From: Tubiluchus corallicola
Lineage: Eukaryota; Priapulida; Priapulimorpha; Priapulimorphida; Tubiluchidae
Direction of reading: 5' to 3'
Length of the DNA: 64,000 nucleotides
Assembly (NCBI GenBank): GCA_030141605.1
Contig: JAQGDQ010000589.1
Coordinates: 1-64,000, forward strand
Shown: piece after piece, positions 11,876-25,490 of the stretch
Position numbering within the stretch: position 1 is the first letter of the stretch
Layout of the letters: every line of letters begins with the position of its first letter
Notes under the pieces: model-generated
The model's database searches: none
Told to the model about the DNA's origin: nothing
The model's input: the letters and a program-made list of their open reading frames with translations, nothing else
Made by a program: the position numbers and the translations under genes

Positions 11876-12449
11876 ATTTGCCCTTTTAATGCCCTCAGAA
11901 CGTCACCCACTTCAAACTTTCTTCTATCCGTCCTGCCACTCAAAAAAAAATTATTTTCACATAAATCGTCTTATAAAATGATCATCAGCATTAATGAATT
12001 GTTTTCTTAATAAGAAAAAAGTCCCGCCACTGTAGAAAATAAATCACGCACAAACACATCACTGTGAAATTACTTTCAATAAATCTGTCCAGTTTAAGAT
12101 GGTACTTTTGTGTATATTGTTGTTTTATACTTCAATTTCTGGTCGTATATTCAATTTCCAGTTTCTGCGTATTAAATATGTTGTTGTTTTATCCACTTTT
12201 TATCTGCAAATAAACAAATCTACACAAATGCTCAATTTGCAACATTTAGTAGTTAAGTTTGCCACATTTTTGAAAAATACCAACGTAAGCTAGCGAACTT
12301 CGATATGATAGTCAGTTTCGTTAACTTTTTGGCGCAGTTGTTAGTTGCGAAAGATAATTTTTGAAAAAGTGTGCGAACATCACGTATAGATTTGTCATCG
12401 CACAGCCGTATGTGGCATATGGTTTCTCAGTTTTACATACGGTTCTGAA
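11876..12449. promoter_or_regulatory. shared upstream region of two divergent glycosyltransferase genes
   Basis: These 574 bases separate the start codons of the minus-strand gene (11875) and the plus-strand gene (12450), so both promoters must lie here unless non-coding first exons exist. No clear TATA box or tandem motif was found. The arrangement permits co-regulation but does not prove it. Confidence 0.45.
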
Positions 12450-13439
12450 ATGAGGGGACACAGGCGTTTATCTAAGTTACTCTTTGGAGTTCTTGTGGTC
12501 GCCATTATTTTTTGGTTTGATGAAACAATTATGTTAAGTACGAGTAGGTTACTGCACAGAAAAGAACCACTGCTTTTAAAGCAAATGGAAAGCCTCAAAG
12601 CGGCAACGAAACCGGTAAAATTAATCGAAATGTGCAAAAATATCACTGCTAATGGCAAAATACCTTATATTGCCATTGCTAACCAAGGATACGTAAATAT
12701 AACATTGAGCTGGTTGTGCAACATCAGAATGATGGGAATATTAGATCAGATTATTATAGTTACTACAGATGATGATACCAATGTGATTCTGCTGCGTCTT
12801 TGGCCGAATTTGAACGTGTACAAACACTCAACTGAAAAACCCCTAAAAATGAAATATGAATTTGACAGTGCTGGGTACAGGTATATTATTCTAGAGCGAA
12901 TACAATTGCTTCACGAACTTCTTTTGGAAGGAATTGCCTTTCACATATTTGAAACAGATGCGGTGTGGTTGAAAAACCCTATACCTCTGCTTAAAGAACA
13001 CAGAGGAGTGGATTTGATAGGATCTATAGTTGGCGAAAGACTTGACAATTATAACATTTCTGTGGGGTTCATGTTCGTCAACAATACGATTAGTGCCCGC
13101 CATATGTGGGGCGAGATGGTACAAAGAGTGGAAAATGATTTTCGACATAAATACGAGCAGGGAGTTTTAGATAATTTATGCAAAATAGGCTATGCAAAAA
13201 CAAAGTGCGATTTTTACCCGTACAATCAAGTAGCAGATGGTCTTGTTTATTTTACTCAGGGTGCTAAAGACTTTGCTCCTGATCCTGCTGTGATTAACAT
13301 CAACTGGATTACTGGTATTGACAGGAAGGTGACTATAGCTAAAAAACATAGTCACTGGTTCTTGGACAGTGACAATAAGACATGTCTAGAGATTGATTTG
13401 AACAGATATCGCAGGAAAACCAGTTTTAAAGCGCAATAG
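12450..13439 (+). CDS. PF03407-type nucleotide-diphospho-sugar transferase
   Basis: A 329-residue type II protein. The ATG at 12450 is followed by basic residues and a hydrophobic anchor at 8-22. The lumenal part contains YVNITLSWLCNIRMMGI (81-97), a TTDDD loop (105-109), and AFHIFETDAVWLKNP (163-177). The last corresponds to the family's D-x-D-x-x-W-x-x-P metal site; here the first position of the usual D-x-D is replaced by Glu/Thr (ETDAVW). SVGFMFVNNT (204-213) matches the block that holds the acceptor side in this family, and HSHWF near residue 300 fits the C-terminal His block. Relatives include plant and algal arabinosyl/xylosyl/galactosyltransferases (GT77-like) and many invertebrate paralogues. 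The specific sugar cannot be inferred. It lies 574 bases from, and divergent to, the glycosyltransferase at 10790-11875. Confidence 0.8.
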   Translation: MRGHRRLSKLLFGVLVVAIIFWFDETIMLSTSRLLHRKEPLLLKQMESLKAATKPVKLIEMCKNITANGKIPYIAIANQGYVNITLSWLCNIRMMGILDQIIIVTTDDDTNVILLRLWPNLNVYKHSTEKPLKMKYEFDSAGYRYIILERIQLLHELLLEGIAFHIFETDAVWLKNPIPLLKEHRGVDLIGSIVGERLDNYNISVGFMFVNNTISARHMWGEMVQRVENDFRHKYEQGVLDNLCKIGYAKTKCDFYPYNQVADGLVYFTQGAKDFAPDPAVININWITGIDRKVTIAKKHSHWFLDSDNKTCLEIDLNRYRRKTSFKAQ

Positions 13440-13731
13440 TTTTGATGAAGCAGATCAAATATTTTGTGTTATTTGACAAACACAAGCACACACTTTTAGC
13501 CCTGCTGTTCAGATCATAGTAGCTGAAGTATTTACTGACATGGCCTGAGCTTATCAAGCAGTTTTTTTCATAGTTGTCATTCAGGGATAATGACATAGTG
13601 GTGTCATTCAATTGCAAAAAGTTGTTGTTATACTGATCCAGATGAAGCTCTGCAGCTTCCTTAGTCGTTAATTTCGATTTATCCAAATTTGTCATGAAGC
13701 TCAAACGAAAATATGAAAAGCACAAAACCAA
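13426..13731 (-). other. unassigned minus-strand open frame overlapping the 3' end of the previous gene
   Basis: A 101-codon frame ends 14 bases inside the end of the 12450-13439 gene. Just upstream (about 13685-13770), in another frame, lies a basic-then-hydrophobic segment (KFFKRLLSLTIGFVLFIFSF) that looks like a type II signal anchor. The two frames are not joined as read. This may be a decayed first part of another Golgi enzyme (a sulfotransferase-like N-terminus would fit), but no catalytic motif is present. Confidence 0.2.
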
Positions 13732-13809
13732 TCGTCAGTGATAATAATCTTTTGAAGAACTTGCAAATCTCATAGTTTTTACCTAGCTCATGCTGTTCTA
13801 ATTGCAAAC

Positions 13810-13819
13810 AAGAGGTATG

Positions 13820-13872
<53 letters not shown>

Positions 13873-13874
13873 CT
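13810..13874. repeat. (AT)n tract within an inverted repeat
   Basis: About 45 bases of alternating AT are flanked by AAGAGGTAT on the left and its reverse complement ATACCTCTT on the right. The whole block is self-complementary. Confidence 0.85.
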
Positions 13875-16800
13875 TTGAGAAGCCTGCTGTTATGTATTCG
13901 CCGTGACGTACCAAAAACACTTCGATACTGCCCGGTTCGGAATATTCATATTTTTGCACAGCATTCTGAATACTAATAAATAATCTGTTCTTACTCAGAG
14001 AAGTAATTCCAGTGCATGATTTAACAAAGCTAATCTGTCAAAACACTATTATCGTTCAGTTCATTTACACGTTTACACAACTTTGATGTTCATCTAGCTA
14101 ATAGTTTTACATTTGGGTCAGTGCCAGAAATGAAATAAATATCATGCAAACGTGAGAATTACATGGAATACCTGATACACGACGTAGAGATTTTCTAACT
14201 TTTACAACTAAAGTGTTAACAGTTTTATTAAATAAAAGATGGGTAATGATGTAATAGAACAAGCAGCAGGATGAATTAAAAAGCCTTAGCAAAACATGTA
14301 AACGTGTTTGTGACATACGTAAAAAGCATAAAAGAGAACTCATCGACTTTACAAAATCATGTTTACATTAAATCCAGGTTATTTGTAATTTAACTTGTTT
14401 TTCCAGGTTACTTGTAATTTTGTGGTTTAAATGCACAACATTGTCAAAATACTTTAGTCTTTCATCTCTAAGGCATGTTTCAAAATGTGTAGGAGTAATC
14501 AACGTGTTATATTTTGTAATAATTAGGGCAGACGGGTACATTTTAAATGTACGCTTTTAACTCTGTGTAATTTCTCTATATATATAAACTCTGATAAAGC
14601 ATTTTTGTCAACCATTTTTAAACTAGTCTTTGCCATTTCAAACAATTGACAATGATCATTATTATGAGTACACTCTATTAAATAGTAGCCTGATCGAGAT
14701 AGCCCAAATACAAACTCTTAATGATTCGTCTAGTTTATCTCCTTATGACTAGAATTCCGCCTAACTTTACTAGTCGCATGGTTGCTCCATCTAGCCGCAA
14801 ACGTGAGAACCAATACAAACTGTATTGGATACAGAACAAATTATAAAGATATTTCGTAAACTTTCCTGCAAAACATTTACCAGAATACATGGTTAAAAAT
14901 TTTCAAAATGTCGAAAAAAGTCGTTGCATTTTTGAACCAAAATTTAAATATTTACCATCAGAAAAAAGTGTTGGTGCGACGTGTTTTTCAATCTTACAAA
15001 TATTTTCCGTAATGTGAAGAAATTAAGGAGCGATATAAGTTTTGCACGACAAATAACCACGAGATGTGATTAGATTGTAAAAGCCTTTTTTGGACAACAT
15101 GTTTATGAAAGAAATACAGCGTGACACCTTTGGGGAAGTAAAATAGTTCGGCTAATGTTTGTTTATTCTTGTGGTTAAAGCTGCCTGCTGATTATTGTTG
15201 TTTATTGCGTGGCGTGTGACGTAGCCAGGACGGGCATGGCAAACTATCAAGACTTGATTTAAGGAGCAACACATTTATTAAATATCAAACACAACACAGT
15301 AAATATAAGAGGATAGTAATGCCAGCCCTCCGTCTTCAAGTCAGGTCTTCATCTCCCTCGAGGTGCGGGCCTCAAACACTTTTACTAACTCTCTAATGCG
15401 CCGTGAGCTTCTGTGCATAAGGGTTTCATCATCATGAGTCAGCGGGTCGAAGATGCCACACCTAACTAGGCTTCTTGTCAAGCATTTAATCTTGAGTTAT
15501 TAATTTAATAATTTAATCGGCAATTTAATCAAAATCATTATTTAACACAGCTTTACTTTACTGGGGATTCATGTACGGAGAGATGATTTTGCTCTTAGCA
15601 AGTATTTTTGGCGCCAGAATATCTAGCGTAAACTAATTTGTTCGCGTCACGAAACATTACAAAGTTTTCATGACAACACATTTGTTCTAATAGTGAGTGA
15701 TGTCGTGAATTTCTTTTTTCACGGGATTTCAGTTAAACATGTAATTAATGTTAAAGTCAATTAGGCTACTATATAACACACTAAGACAGCTTTAATTTAA
15801 CACACACTCAACACCAACTTTTTTTTCATTTGCACACATGTTTAACCTGTTAAATACTAAAGTCACCACATGGCTAACCATGTGTGACTTGTGAACTTGA
15901 TCAAGTTCACAACAAGTTAAGAAATTCTGTGGTGCGTAGAAAACTTCAAACATTTCGAAGGTGGTTAAAATTTGACAACGTTGGAGAAAAATGGCAATTT
16001 ATGTTTCTATCAGCAGTAGCAGATTATGATGTCAACCGCATTTCATTTCAGTGAGATGCGTTTTTCTTTCATTTGACTTTGAAGTAGCATTAACTTTTCC
16101 CAAGGTCAATATTTTCCTTTTAATACGCCATGTTTGATAACAAGGAACAGCACATTATTCCAATGAAACCAAAAATTGTCGCTTTTGAAGAGTGACGCTT
16201 GAGTCAGCAAATGTCCCAGAGGCTATTATAAAAATATAAATAGCAAAAACCATTTATGAGTAAATCTTAACAACACGGGACTCATTGGCCTTCGTGTTTA
16301 CGAATACAGAATCTAGGGTTAGTTTGACCTTGAACCGGCCAGCACAGCAAGTCGTCCATTGCATCTTACTGTGGGTTAAGCAGTTACGGTTGAGTTTTGA
16401 CGTTAGAGTAGGGAAAAATACCTGGAAAAAGAAAAGACAATAGCAAAGATTTTCTTTTCATTAAAAGTACTAGAAGCTTTCGTTAATTTGCTTTGCTAAC
16501 TCGTGTACTCATGTTATACTTACTAAAATCTAAACCATCTGTTAAGTAAGTTGAAGCCATGTATGTAAAACTAACATTTTAAGGTGTCTTGTTGTGAAAT
16601 GAATTTTGCCATTAATTTCACTTGCCACAAGGCATTTTTGCTTATTACTAACGAGGTTCTTTGCTTATTTGTGGTTTTTACAGTATAAAATTCGTTTATA
16701 AAAATTCATAACATTCATATGGACAAACTTAAAAACATTTTAATCCGCAACACTTATTTACGATTGCCGTATCACTACAAAGCACGTAAGAAATGTATAA

Positions 16801-16950
16801 TACATAAATATAAATAGAATAGAATATACATAGATTAATAACATAGATTAATAGCAAGTAAGAATTTCTCATATGCAGTTGTGGTGATCAAATGACATCT
16901 CTTCCCTTCCTCAAACTTGTTTTAATTACTGAAAAGTGACTAGAAAACAG
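13875..16950. other. no gene recognised
   Basis: AT-rich DNA with only short unremarkable open frames. It contains two adjacent inverted repeats at 15867-15912 (listed separately). A somewhat GC-richer block lies at about 15200-15480 and might be a fragment of an old repeat, but no coding or LTR signature was found. Confidence 0.45.
15867..15912. repeat. two adjacent perfect palindromes
   Basis: CACATGG/CCATGTG (15867-15884, 4-base loop) is followed four bases later by a perfect 24-base palindrome at 15889-15912, with arms TTGTGAACTTGA and TCAAGTTCACAA. Both lie in a gene-free stretch. Confidence 0.8.
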
Positions 16951-17118
16951 CTGGTTGTTTGTGGTTGTTCGTTAATTAGGGTTTAGCTGCTATTCTTGCA
17001 TTTTGGGGACTGCTAAAAAAATGCGCAATGACGTCAGAGATTTTGCGCAGCATTGACATCATGTGCAAAGCCCCGCCTACGGGAAAAAACATCATTAATA
17101 TGTGTTCGCCAATACTGG
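16951..17118 (+). repeat. direct repeat, left copy, flanking SWIM-type fragments
   Basis: This copy shares long blocks with 18874-19059, including GACGTCAGAGATTTTGCGCA, GTGCAAAGCCCCG and TACGGGAAAAAA. The two copies lie on either side of the SWIM zinc-finger fragments in the same orientation. Confidence 0.75.
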
Positions 17119-17796
17119 ATGCTTTGCTTGATAGTGTTACTAATTGGATAGAATGTGTTCACTGTTTAGTTCTGAGATTTCCACTTCGTCTTCACTTGTC
17201 GGATCTTGTAAAATTTCATCTTCATCAGCTTTAATCTTAGTCACCTGCCCATATTACTAAATGAAGAATGTTCCACAAACAATAATAGGAAATTTCCTCA
17301 ATAGATTGTTAGAAAAATCTCTTTGTAGAACTGTAGGTCAGATTGGAGGTTTGCAGCACATCTTAGTCTTAAAAGAAAACACACGGTGTTGATAGAAAGA
17401 AAAATACTGCAATGTAAATTTCAAAAAAGTCCTTACATAAAAGACCACTCATGCACTCTTACATCTGGCACTCGTGCTGGGCAAAAAGCATGAATAACAC
17501 TTTTCAACAAAACCAAGGTAAGGTTGCATAACAAATCGAAAAATATTTAATCACTGCTAGTTTGAAAATTTTTCGTTGCGTGCATGAATATATAAAATGT
17601 GAAACATAAAATATATATATATATATATATATATGTGTTATGCATCACGTGACCTACCGCTTCGCTTATGTGTTAATGCGCCATATTGGACAGTAGAAAG
17701 TGATGAGGTTGTACGTATGCGCTGAAAGCTATTATTGCTGGTAGATAAGTTGCAAGTTTTGCAGTTATAAAGTATTAAAGATAGCTAAATGAATTC
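17119..17796. other. no gene recognised
   Basis: Contains a (TA)n tract at about 17611-17634 and otherwise plain AT-rich sequence leading into the SWIM/YqaJ-type fragment. No motif was recognised. Confidence 0.45.
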
Positions 17797-18702
17797 GTGG
17801 TTAGCAGTTTAAGTAATGTGTTACAAATTGAAGCAAAAATTCCATGCAAAGAAAAACGCCGTGAACTTGGGTTGGGTTCAGTGGACCAATATTCTATTCT
17901 GCCGACTATGGGAAGTATTCTGGATGAAACGATTGTGAACTATAGAATTTTTAATACATCTTCTTATACGGACAAGGTGCTGAAGGCGTATAAAAGTTTT
18001 ATGCTTTTAAAACTTTGTGGCTGGTTTTGTTCACAATGTCAGAATCTGAAAAGTTTACAACACTTCCAAATTACATTGCATTTAGTAAGGTGAGATTTTA
18101 ATTTAGCATGCTAAAGAATTTTTACTAGCACTGCGTTTTTTATTTAATTATCTTAAATTTACTGCGGATTAGAAGATTGCCTGTTAATAATCATTTTGCT
18201 CATAATGGAATTCTAATGATTTTTGTAAGGCTACAAGTTTAAACAAGCATTAAAGTATATGCTTTGCAGCTATGCCTGAAACTGTTAAACACTATAAAAA
18301 ATTGGCAGCAGCATTGAGCTTCAAAAAGTATTAACAAATTTTGAAATTTTTGAAGAGCTGCCTTAAACTTACAATGTGATTTTAATTAAAATTTTCAATT
18401 TTCGCCTGTTACGTATGTTTAACATAACTGTCTGGGTGTGCATGACCACCAATGGTCAAATCTTATCAGGACATTGTGTATGCATGGCCGGACTAGGAGA
18501 ATGTTGCTCGCACGTGGCTGCAACTTTGTTTATTGTGGAAGCAGCCAAAAAATCAAACTTTAGCAGCCAAAGTGCACATCCCCTTCTGGTGCTTGGTCGA
18601 AATTGATTTCATGAGTCCTGCCAGAAAAATAAAGTGTGAAACAAACTTAACGGAAGACTTAAATTGCTGCTCGTCTTCACGTAATACACGTATCAGGTGA
18701 AG
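17797..18702 (+). pseudogene. SWIM zinc-finger protein fragments (YqaJ-associated family)
   Basis: Two separated plus-strand frames resemble the animal repeat family that joins a SWIM zinc finger to a YqaJ-like exonuclease. The first (17797-18093) ends with SYTDKVLKAYKSFMLLKLCGW, similar to the block before the zinc finger. The second (18376-18606) has NGQILSGHCVCMAGLGECCS followed by HVAA, the C-x-C...C-x-H signature of a SWIM finger. A third frame (about 18609-18702) may continue it. There is no usable ATG at the start: the nearest one, at 17789, is in another frame. Donor-like GTAAG and GTGAG sites sit at the end of the first part, so an intron is possible. No YqaJ nuclease domain was found in the window. 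It may be a decayed member of a mobile or domesticated family. Confidence 0.55.
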
Positions 18703-18873
18703 AAATGCAACAGAAAAGAAAATCATTTTACAAACAGTTATACAAAACGAGTGCCGTTGCTCTAAAGCACAAGAAAAACCTCCACTTACATAAAGCTTAC
18801 TATAAAGCTCCCATACTATAGGAGCAATGCATGACTTATCCCACCATATTGCCGCGCGTTGTGCACGTCTACT

Positions 18874-19059
18874 GCTAGTTGTTTGTGGTTGTACCTTATC
18901 AAGGGTTTATTGCCTGTTCATGCGGGTTTCGGGACAGCTAAGAAAATGCGCAATGATGTTCACATTTTTCCGTGACGTCAGAGATTTTGCGCAGCATCGG
19001 CAGTATGTGCAAAGCCCCGTCTACGGGAAAAAAACGTGATGTGTGCTCGCCATATTGGC
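18874..19059 (+). repeat. direct repeat, right copy, flanking SWIM-type fragments
   Basis: Second copy of the repeat at 16951-17118, with an insertion of about 17 bases after ATGCGCAATGA and otherwise the same block order. It ends near a shared GTG-TCGCCA-A-TGG motif. Confidence 0.75.
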
Positions 19060-19975
19060 AATTTGTCAATTATTGCAGAAAATCATGAAACTGTATCATT
19101 GTTACATATGTATAAGACCGGACACAAGCAATTGTCAGGCAAATCATTGTAAAACAGACTAAAAAATTAGACTGTAGCTGCTAATGGATTATACGTGAAT
19201 TCATATGAGTCAATGTGCGTGAATAGTCAAGAAGGCATGTAAAACCACAAATTTCGAGTCACAAAACCAACGTTTGTTACATACATAGATCAGAACTAGA
19301 TGTTTAATGTACAAAGTTATAAAGCTGCAGGCTCTCTTCTGCCGCCAGGCTGGGATAGCGGCTGCTTTTGTTAAAGCTAGGCATGCGCACTAACTCTCTG
19401 TGCATAGACAGAAATGTCTTACCCATATTTGGTCATATCATCCTAACAAGTTCTGCCTAGCCACAAGAATCTGTCAATTTTCGGACGTTTGTGCAGTGAC
19501 AGCCTGCTAACCGGGTGTTCCATGAGTTACATACTAAAATGATATTAATTATAAACTAATTAGACTTTATCTTATTATTATCTGAATTTCTCTCTCAGTG
19601 ATATTTGCATTACCGAAGTCAAAAATGCTCACAAACCAGTTTATTTAATTAGACTGCAATAAAATTACTTCCCAGTCCGATGGTTACTTACACATAATCA
19701 GCTTGCACATAACTGAAGTAAACAATAATGTGGGTTTAAACAACATAAGCAAAATTTCCATAAATATTGTAAGGAAATTCATGTAGAAAAACTACTTCCG
19801 ATAAATAATGTCCGTAAAAATAATCTAGTTATTTTTTTGCTAAAACATTAATTTAAGCTAAAATGAGGTAAATTAGTGTTAATTGTGCGTATTCGATCGT
19901 TTTAAGGCCAGCTGTCGATTTAAAAGTTTAAGAAATAAACAATGTTTTAACGTTATTTAATGTTTTAAATAAATG
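19060..19975. other. no gene recognised
   Basis: AT-rich sequence with no domain-bearing open frame, ending directly at the 32-bp tandem array. Confidence 0.45.
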
Positions 19976-20655
19976 TAGTGGTGAACCACTCCACTACCCA
20001 ACTGTACCAGTGGTGAACCGCACAACTACCTACCTGTACTAGTGGCGAATCGTACCACTACCTAACTGTACCAGTGGCGAACCATACCACTACCTAACTG
20101 TACCAGTGGCGAACTGCACCACTACCTAACTGTACCAGTGGCGAACTGTACCACTACCTAACTGTACCAGTGGCGAACCATACCACTACCTAACTGTACC
20201 AGTGGCGAACCATACCACTACCTAACTGTACCAGTGGCGAACTGTACCACTACCTAACTGTACCAGTGGCGAACCATATCACTACCTAAATGTACCAGAG
20301 GTGAACCGTACCACTACCTAACTGTACCAGTGGTCAAGCACACCACTATCTACCTGTACTAGTGCCGACCTGAACCACAACCTAACTGTACTACTGGCGA
20401 ACCGTATCACTACCTAACTGTACCAGTGGTCAAGCACACCACTATCTAACTGTACTAGTGTCGACCTGAACCACAACCTAACTGTACTAGAGGTGAACCG
20501 TACCACTACTTAACTGTACTAGTGGTGAACCATACCACTACTTAACTGTACAAGTGGTGAACCATACCACTACTTTGACTGTTCTAGTGGTGAACAGTGC
20601 CACTACCTAACTGTACTAGTGGTGAACCATACCACTACTTAACTGTACTAATGGT
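19976..20655. repeat. 32-bp tandem array
   Basis: About 21 copies of a 32-base unit of the type ACCACTACCTAACTGTACCA followed by GTGGCGAACCAT. The left and central copies are most alike; those from about 20280 onward are more diverged. Each unit contains AGTGG and CCACT, so neighbouring units can pair into hairpins. There is no open frame across the array. Confidence 0.9.
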
Positions 20656-21689
20656 AATTTAGCATTGGATTTTCATATTAATAAGCAAAACTCGCACACC
20701 ATCTGTTAACACTTGTAAGCACATGTAATTATCTCTTGGCTAGTGCTAGTAGCGATTATGTTCTGTTTGTGTATGTTCGTACTTTACGTTTTGACTGTAT
20801 GTACCTATTAAATTGTTTATTTTGTTTCGTTTTATTGATAATTTTATGAGGTCAATAAAAGTCAGTAATAATAATAAACAAGGGCAGGCATAATTGAGAG
20901 TCAGAGGGCCTCACGGACAATTTACTGCCTTTGGTCTTTCAGTAGCAATGGGTATTAATTGTTATTAACAATTGAAAGATTTGCACATGAAAGGCCGCGG
21001 GGCAAAAATGGGCAATGCCTCGAAGACTGGTGCATTGTTCTACCGTCGTTGCTCTCCACCGGGGTAGTTGCTTTGACACTTGGACCAGAGTTTTTGGTGG
21101 ACGAGAGGTATCATTTCGAGTCCCACATGCTGAAAATGGACTAATAAACCAAACGACTTGGAGACATCATCCAGTTTAAAAAGAGCGGCATAAGGCCCAA
21201 CCAAAATGCTTGGCTAAACTAATAATCTTTGAAAAAATATGAATTTTGAAACTACTAAACATTTAATGGTTTGTAAGTGAGAACGAAGCCTTATGATTAA
21301 ACTGAACAAGTATCTGGCAAAACACAAAGCATAAAGTGCAAAATACAGGTGAGGGATTACCAGACCTTCAATTTAAGTTCTAAAACAGCGGGACAAAACG
21401 TCTAATGAGGGAACAGGCTTGTCTTGTTAGGCGTTTAAGCTATCACCAACAAACACTGAGCTCAAGGATTCAGAATGCAGTACAATTTTTTATAGATTTT
21501 GCACAAGTAAAACAGGTAAGTATTTAAATTTGAGCCAATCAGATGGTAGGGTTTGTGAATTTCGTGGAGGTATGAGTATGCTTTCAATGCGAGTAGGATA
21601 CACGCATAAATTTTGCTATAATGTATTATAATTTTTAAGTCGATTCTTCTGAAACCTGCTTTAGCAACCCCGTTTCATGTCCTCTAAAA
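20656..21689. other. no gene recognised
   Basis: Short frames only. AT-rich sequence with several AATAAT runs near 20865. No feature was identified. Confidence 0.4.
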
Positions 21690-21965
21690 CTGACCAATCT
21701 TACAGTACCACTGTACTTCAATTTTCCCTTTCACAAACACGTGCAAAACGCTCGTGGAATATTTTTGCTGTTGAAAATTATTTTAGTTTGTGATGTCATC
21801 AACAGTTGGGCTCGCACGCCATTAATTAATTTTTAATTTATAATTTAATTATCAGAAACGCCTTTGTAGTATTAATTGTATTAAATGTATACCATTTGTA
21901 CACATGAAAAGTGGGGTAGTATATGAAAAATGAACCTGTCTTCATTGCACTCCAGAATGCATTAT
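21690..21965 (+). repeat. dispersed repeat, copy A
   Basis: About 270 bases align with 27048-27310 in the same orientation. Shared blocks include TTTGCTGTTGA, GATGTCATCAA, CGCCATTAATTAA, TTTAATTATCAGAAAC and GGGGTAGTATATGAAAAA. No coding potential was seen. Confidence 0.75.
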
Positions 21966-24772
<2,807 letters not shown>

Positions 24773-24999
24773 CACTCTTCTCTCATCCCCTCTCTATTGT
24801 CATATTGTAATAGTTGATTGCATGTAATTCAATGGATTATTTTTACCATTTTCGTCATGTTTTCGTCATGCGTTTACTTTTGTCCAATTTGCAGTTACAA
24901 TTGTTTAATCTGTTTAAAATGCTCAGAAAGAGTAAATTATCCCACAGTGGTTTGATGTTACAAATATTCCCACGTTGGCTGCTAGAGGGATAATTTCTG

Positions 25000-25490
25000 T
25001 ATGAATGACTGGAGCCTGGCTTTTAGGATTTATGCCATTCATCCTGTAAACTACCATTCACATAATTTCTAGGGAAGTGACTAGCTGCCTGTTTTCTAGG
25101 ATTAAAACAAATTATCTTGGAGTTAATCGGCTTAGACCCGGATGAAGCTTTTGTTGATGAGACGAGCGAGTTGTGTTTGTAAATTGAGCTGTCATTAAAA
25201 TAATTATCGCCCGCACTCAAGCCAGAGGCTTTTATCTGTAAACAAAAAAGCTTTAAATCTTAAGCTCCTCTGAAAATCAAAACCTGCGGCATCAAGTCAA
25301 AATCCATCAACCTTCAGCTTTGGAGGCTGGGATAATGAGGTGCTTTATCATGACATTGGTGTATCATTGTTATATTACAATAAGTCTTGTATGACTGTAG
25401 AAAAATCTGCATTGCATTTGAAATAAAACCAAATATGAAACTCTCCATTTATATGACATTAGCGGATTTTGATCAAGAGAGGCACTAGCG
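25000..25490 (+). repeat. second copy of the sequence next to the 63-bp tandem array
   Basis: Blocks here match 43727-44070: GAATGACTGG-GCCTGGCT, GTTAATCGGCTTAGA, TGTTTGTAAATTGA-CTGTCATT, and ATATGACATTAGC-GATTTTG followed by ATCAAGAGA. The homology stops at about 25480, exactly where the 63-bp array begins in the other copy. Here there is instead a C-run (about 25506-25519). The ATG frame that enters the array in the other copy is closed here after 11 codons by a one-base difference. Confidence 0.8.

Noticed and set aside
20959-21144. A tRNA-like or SINE-like B-box text near 21100
   Set aside because: No matching A box or cloverleaf could be drawn at the right spacing.
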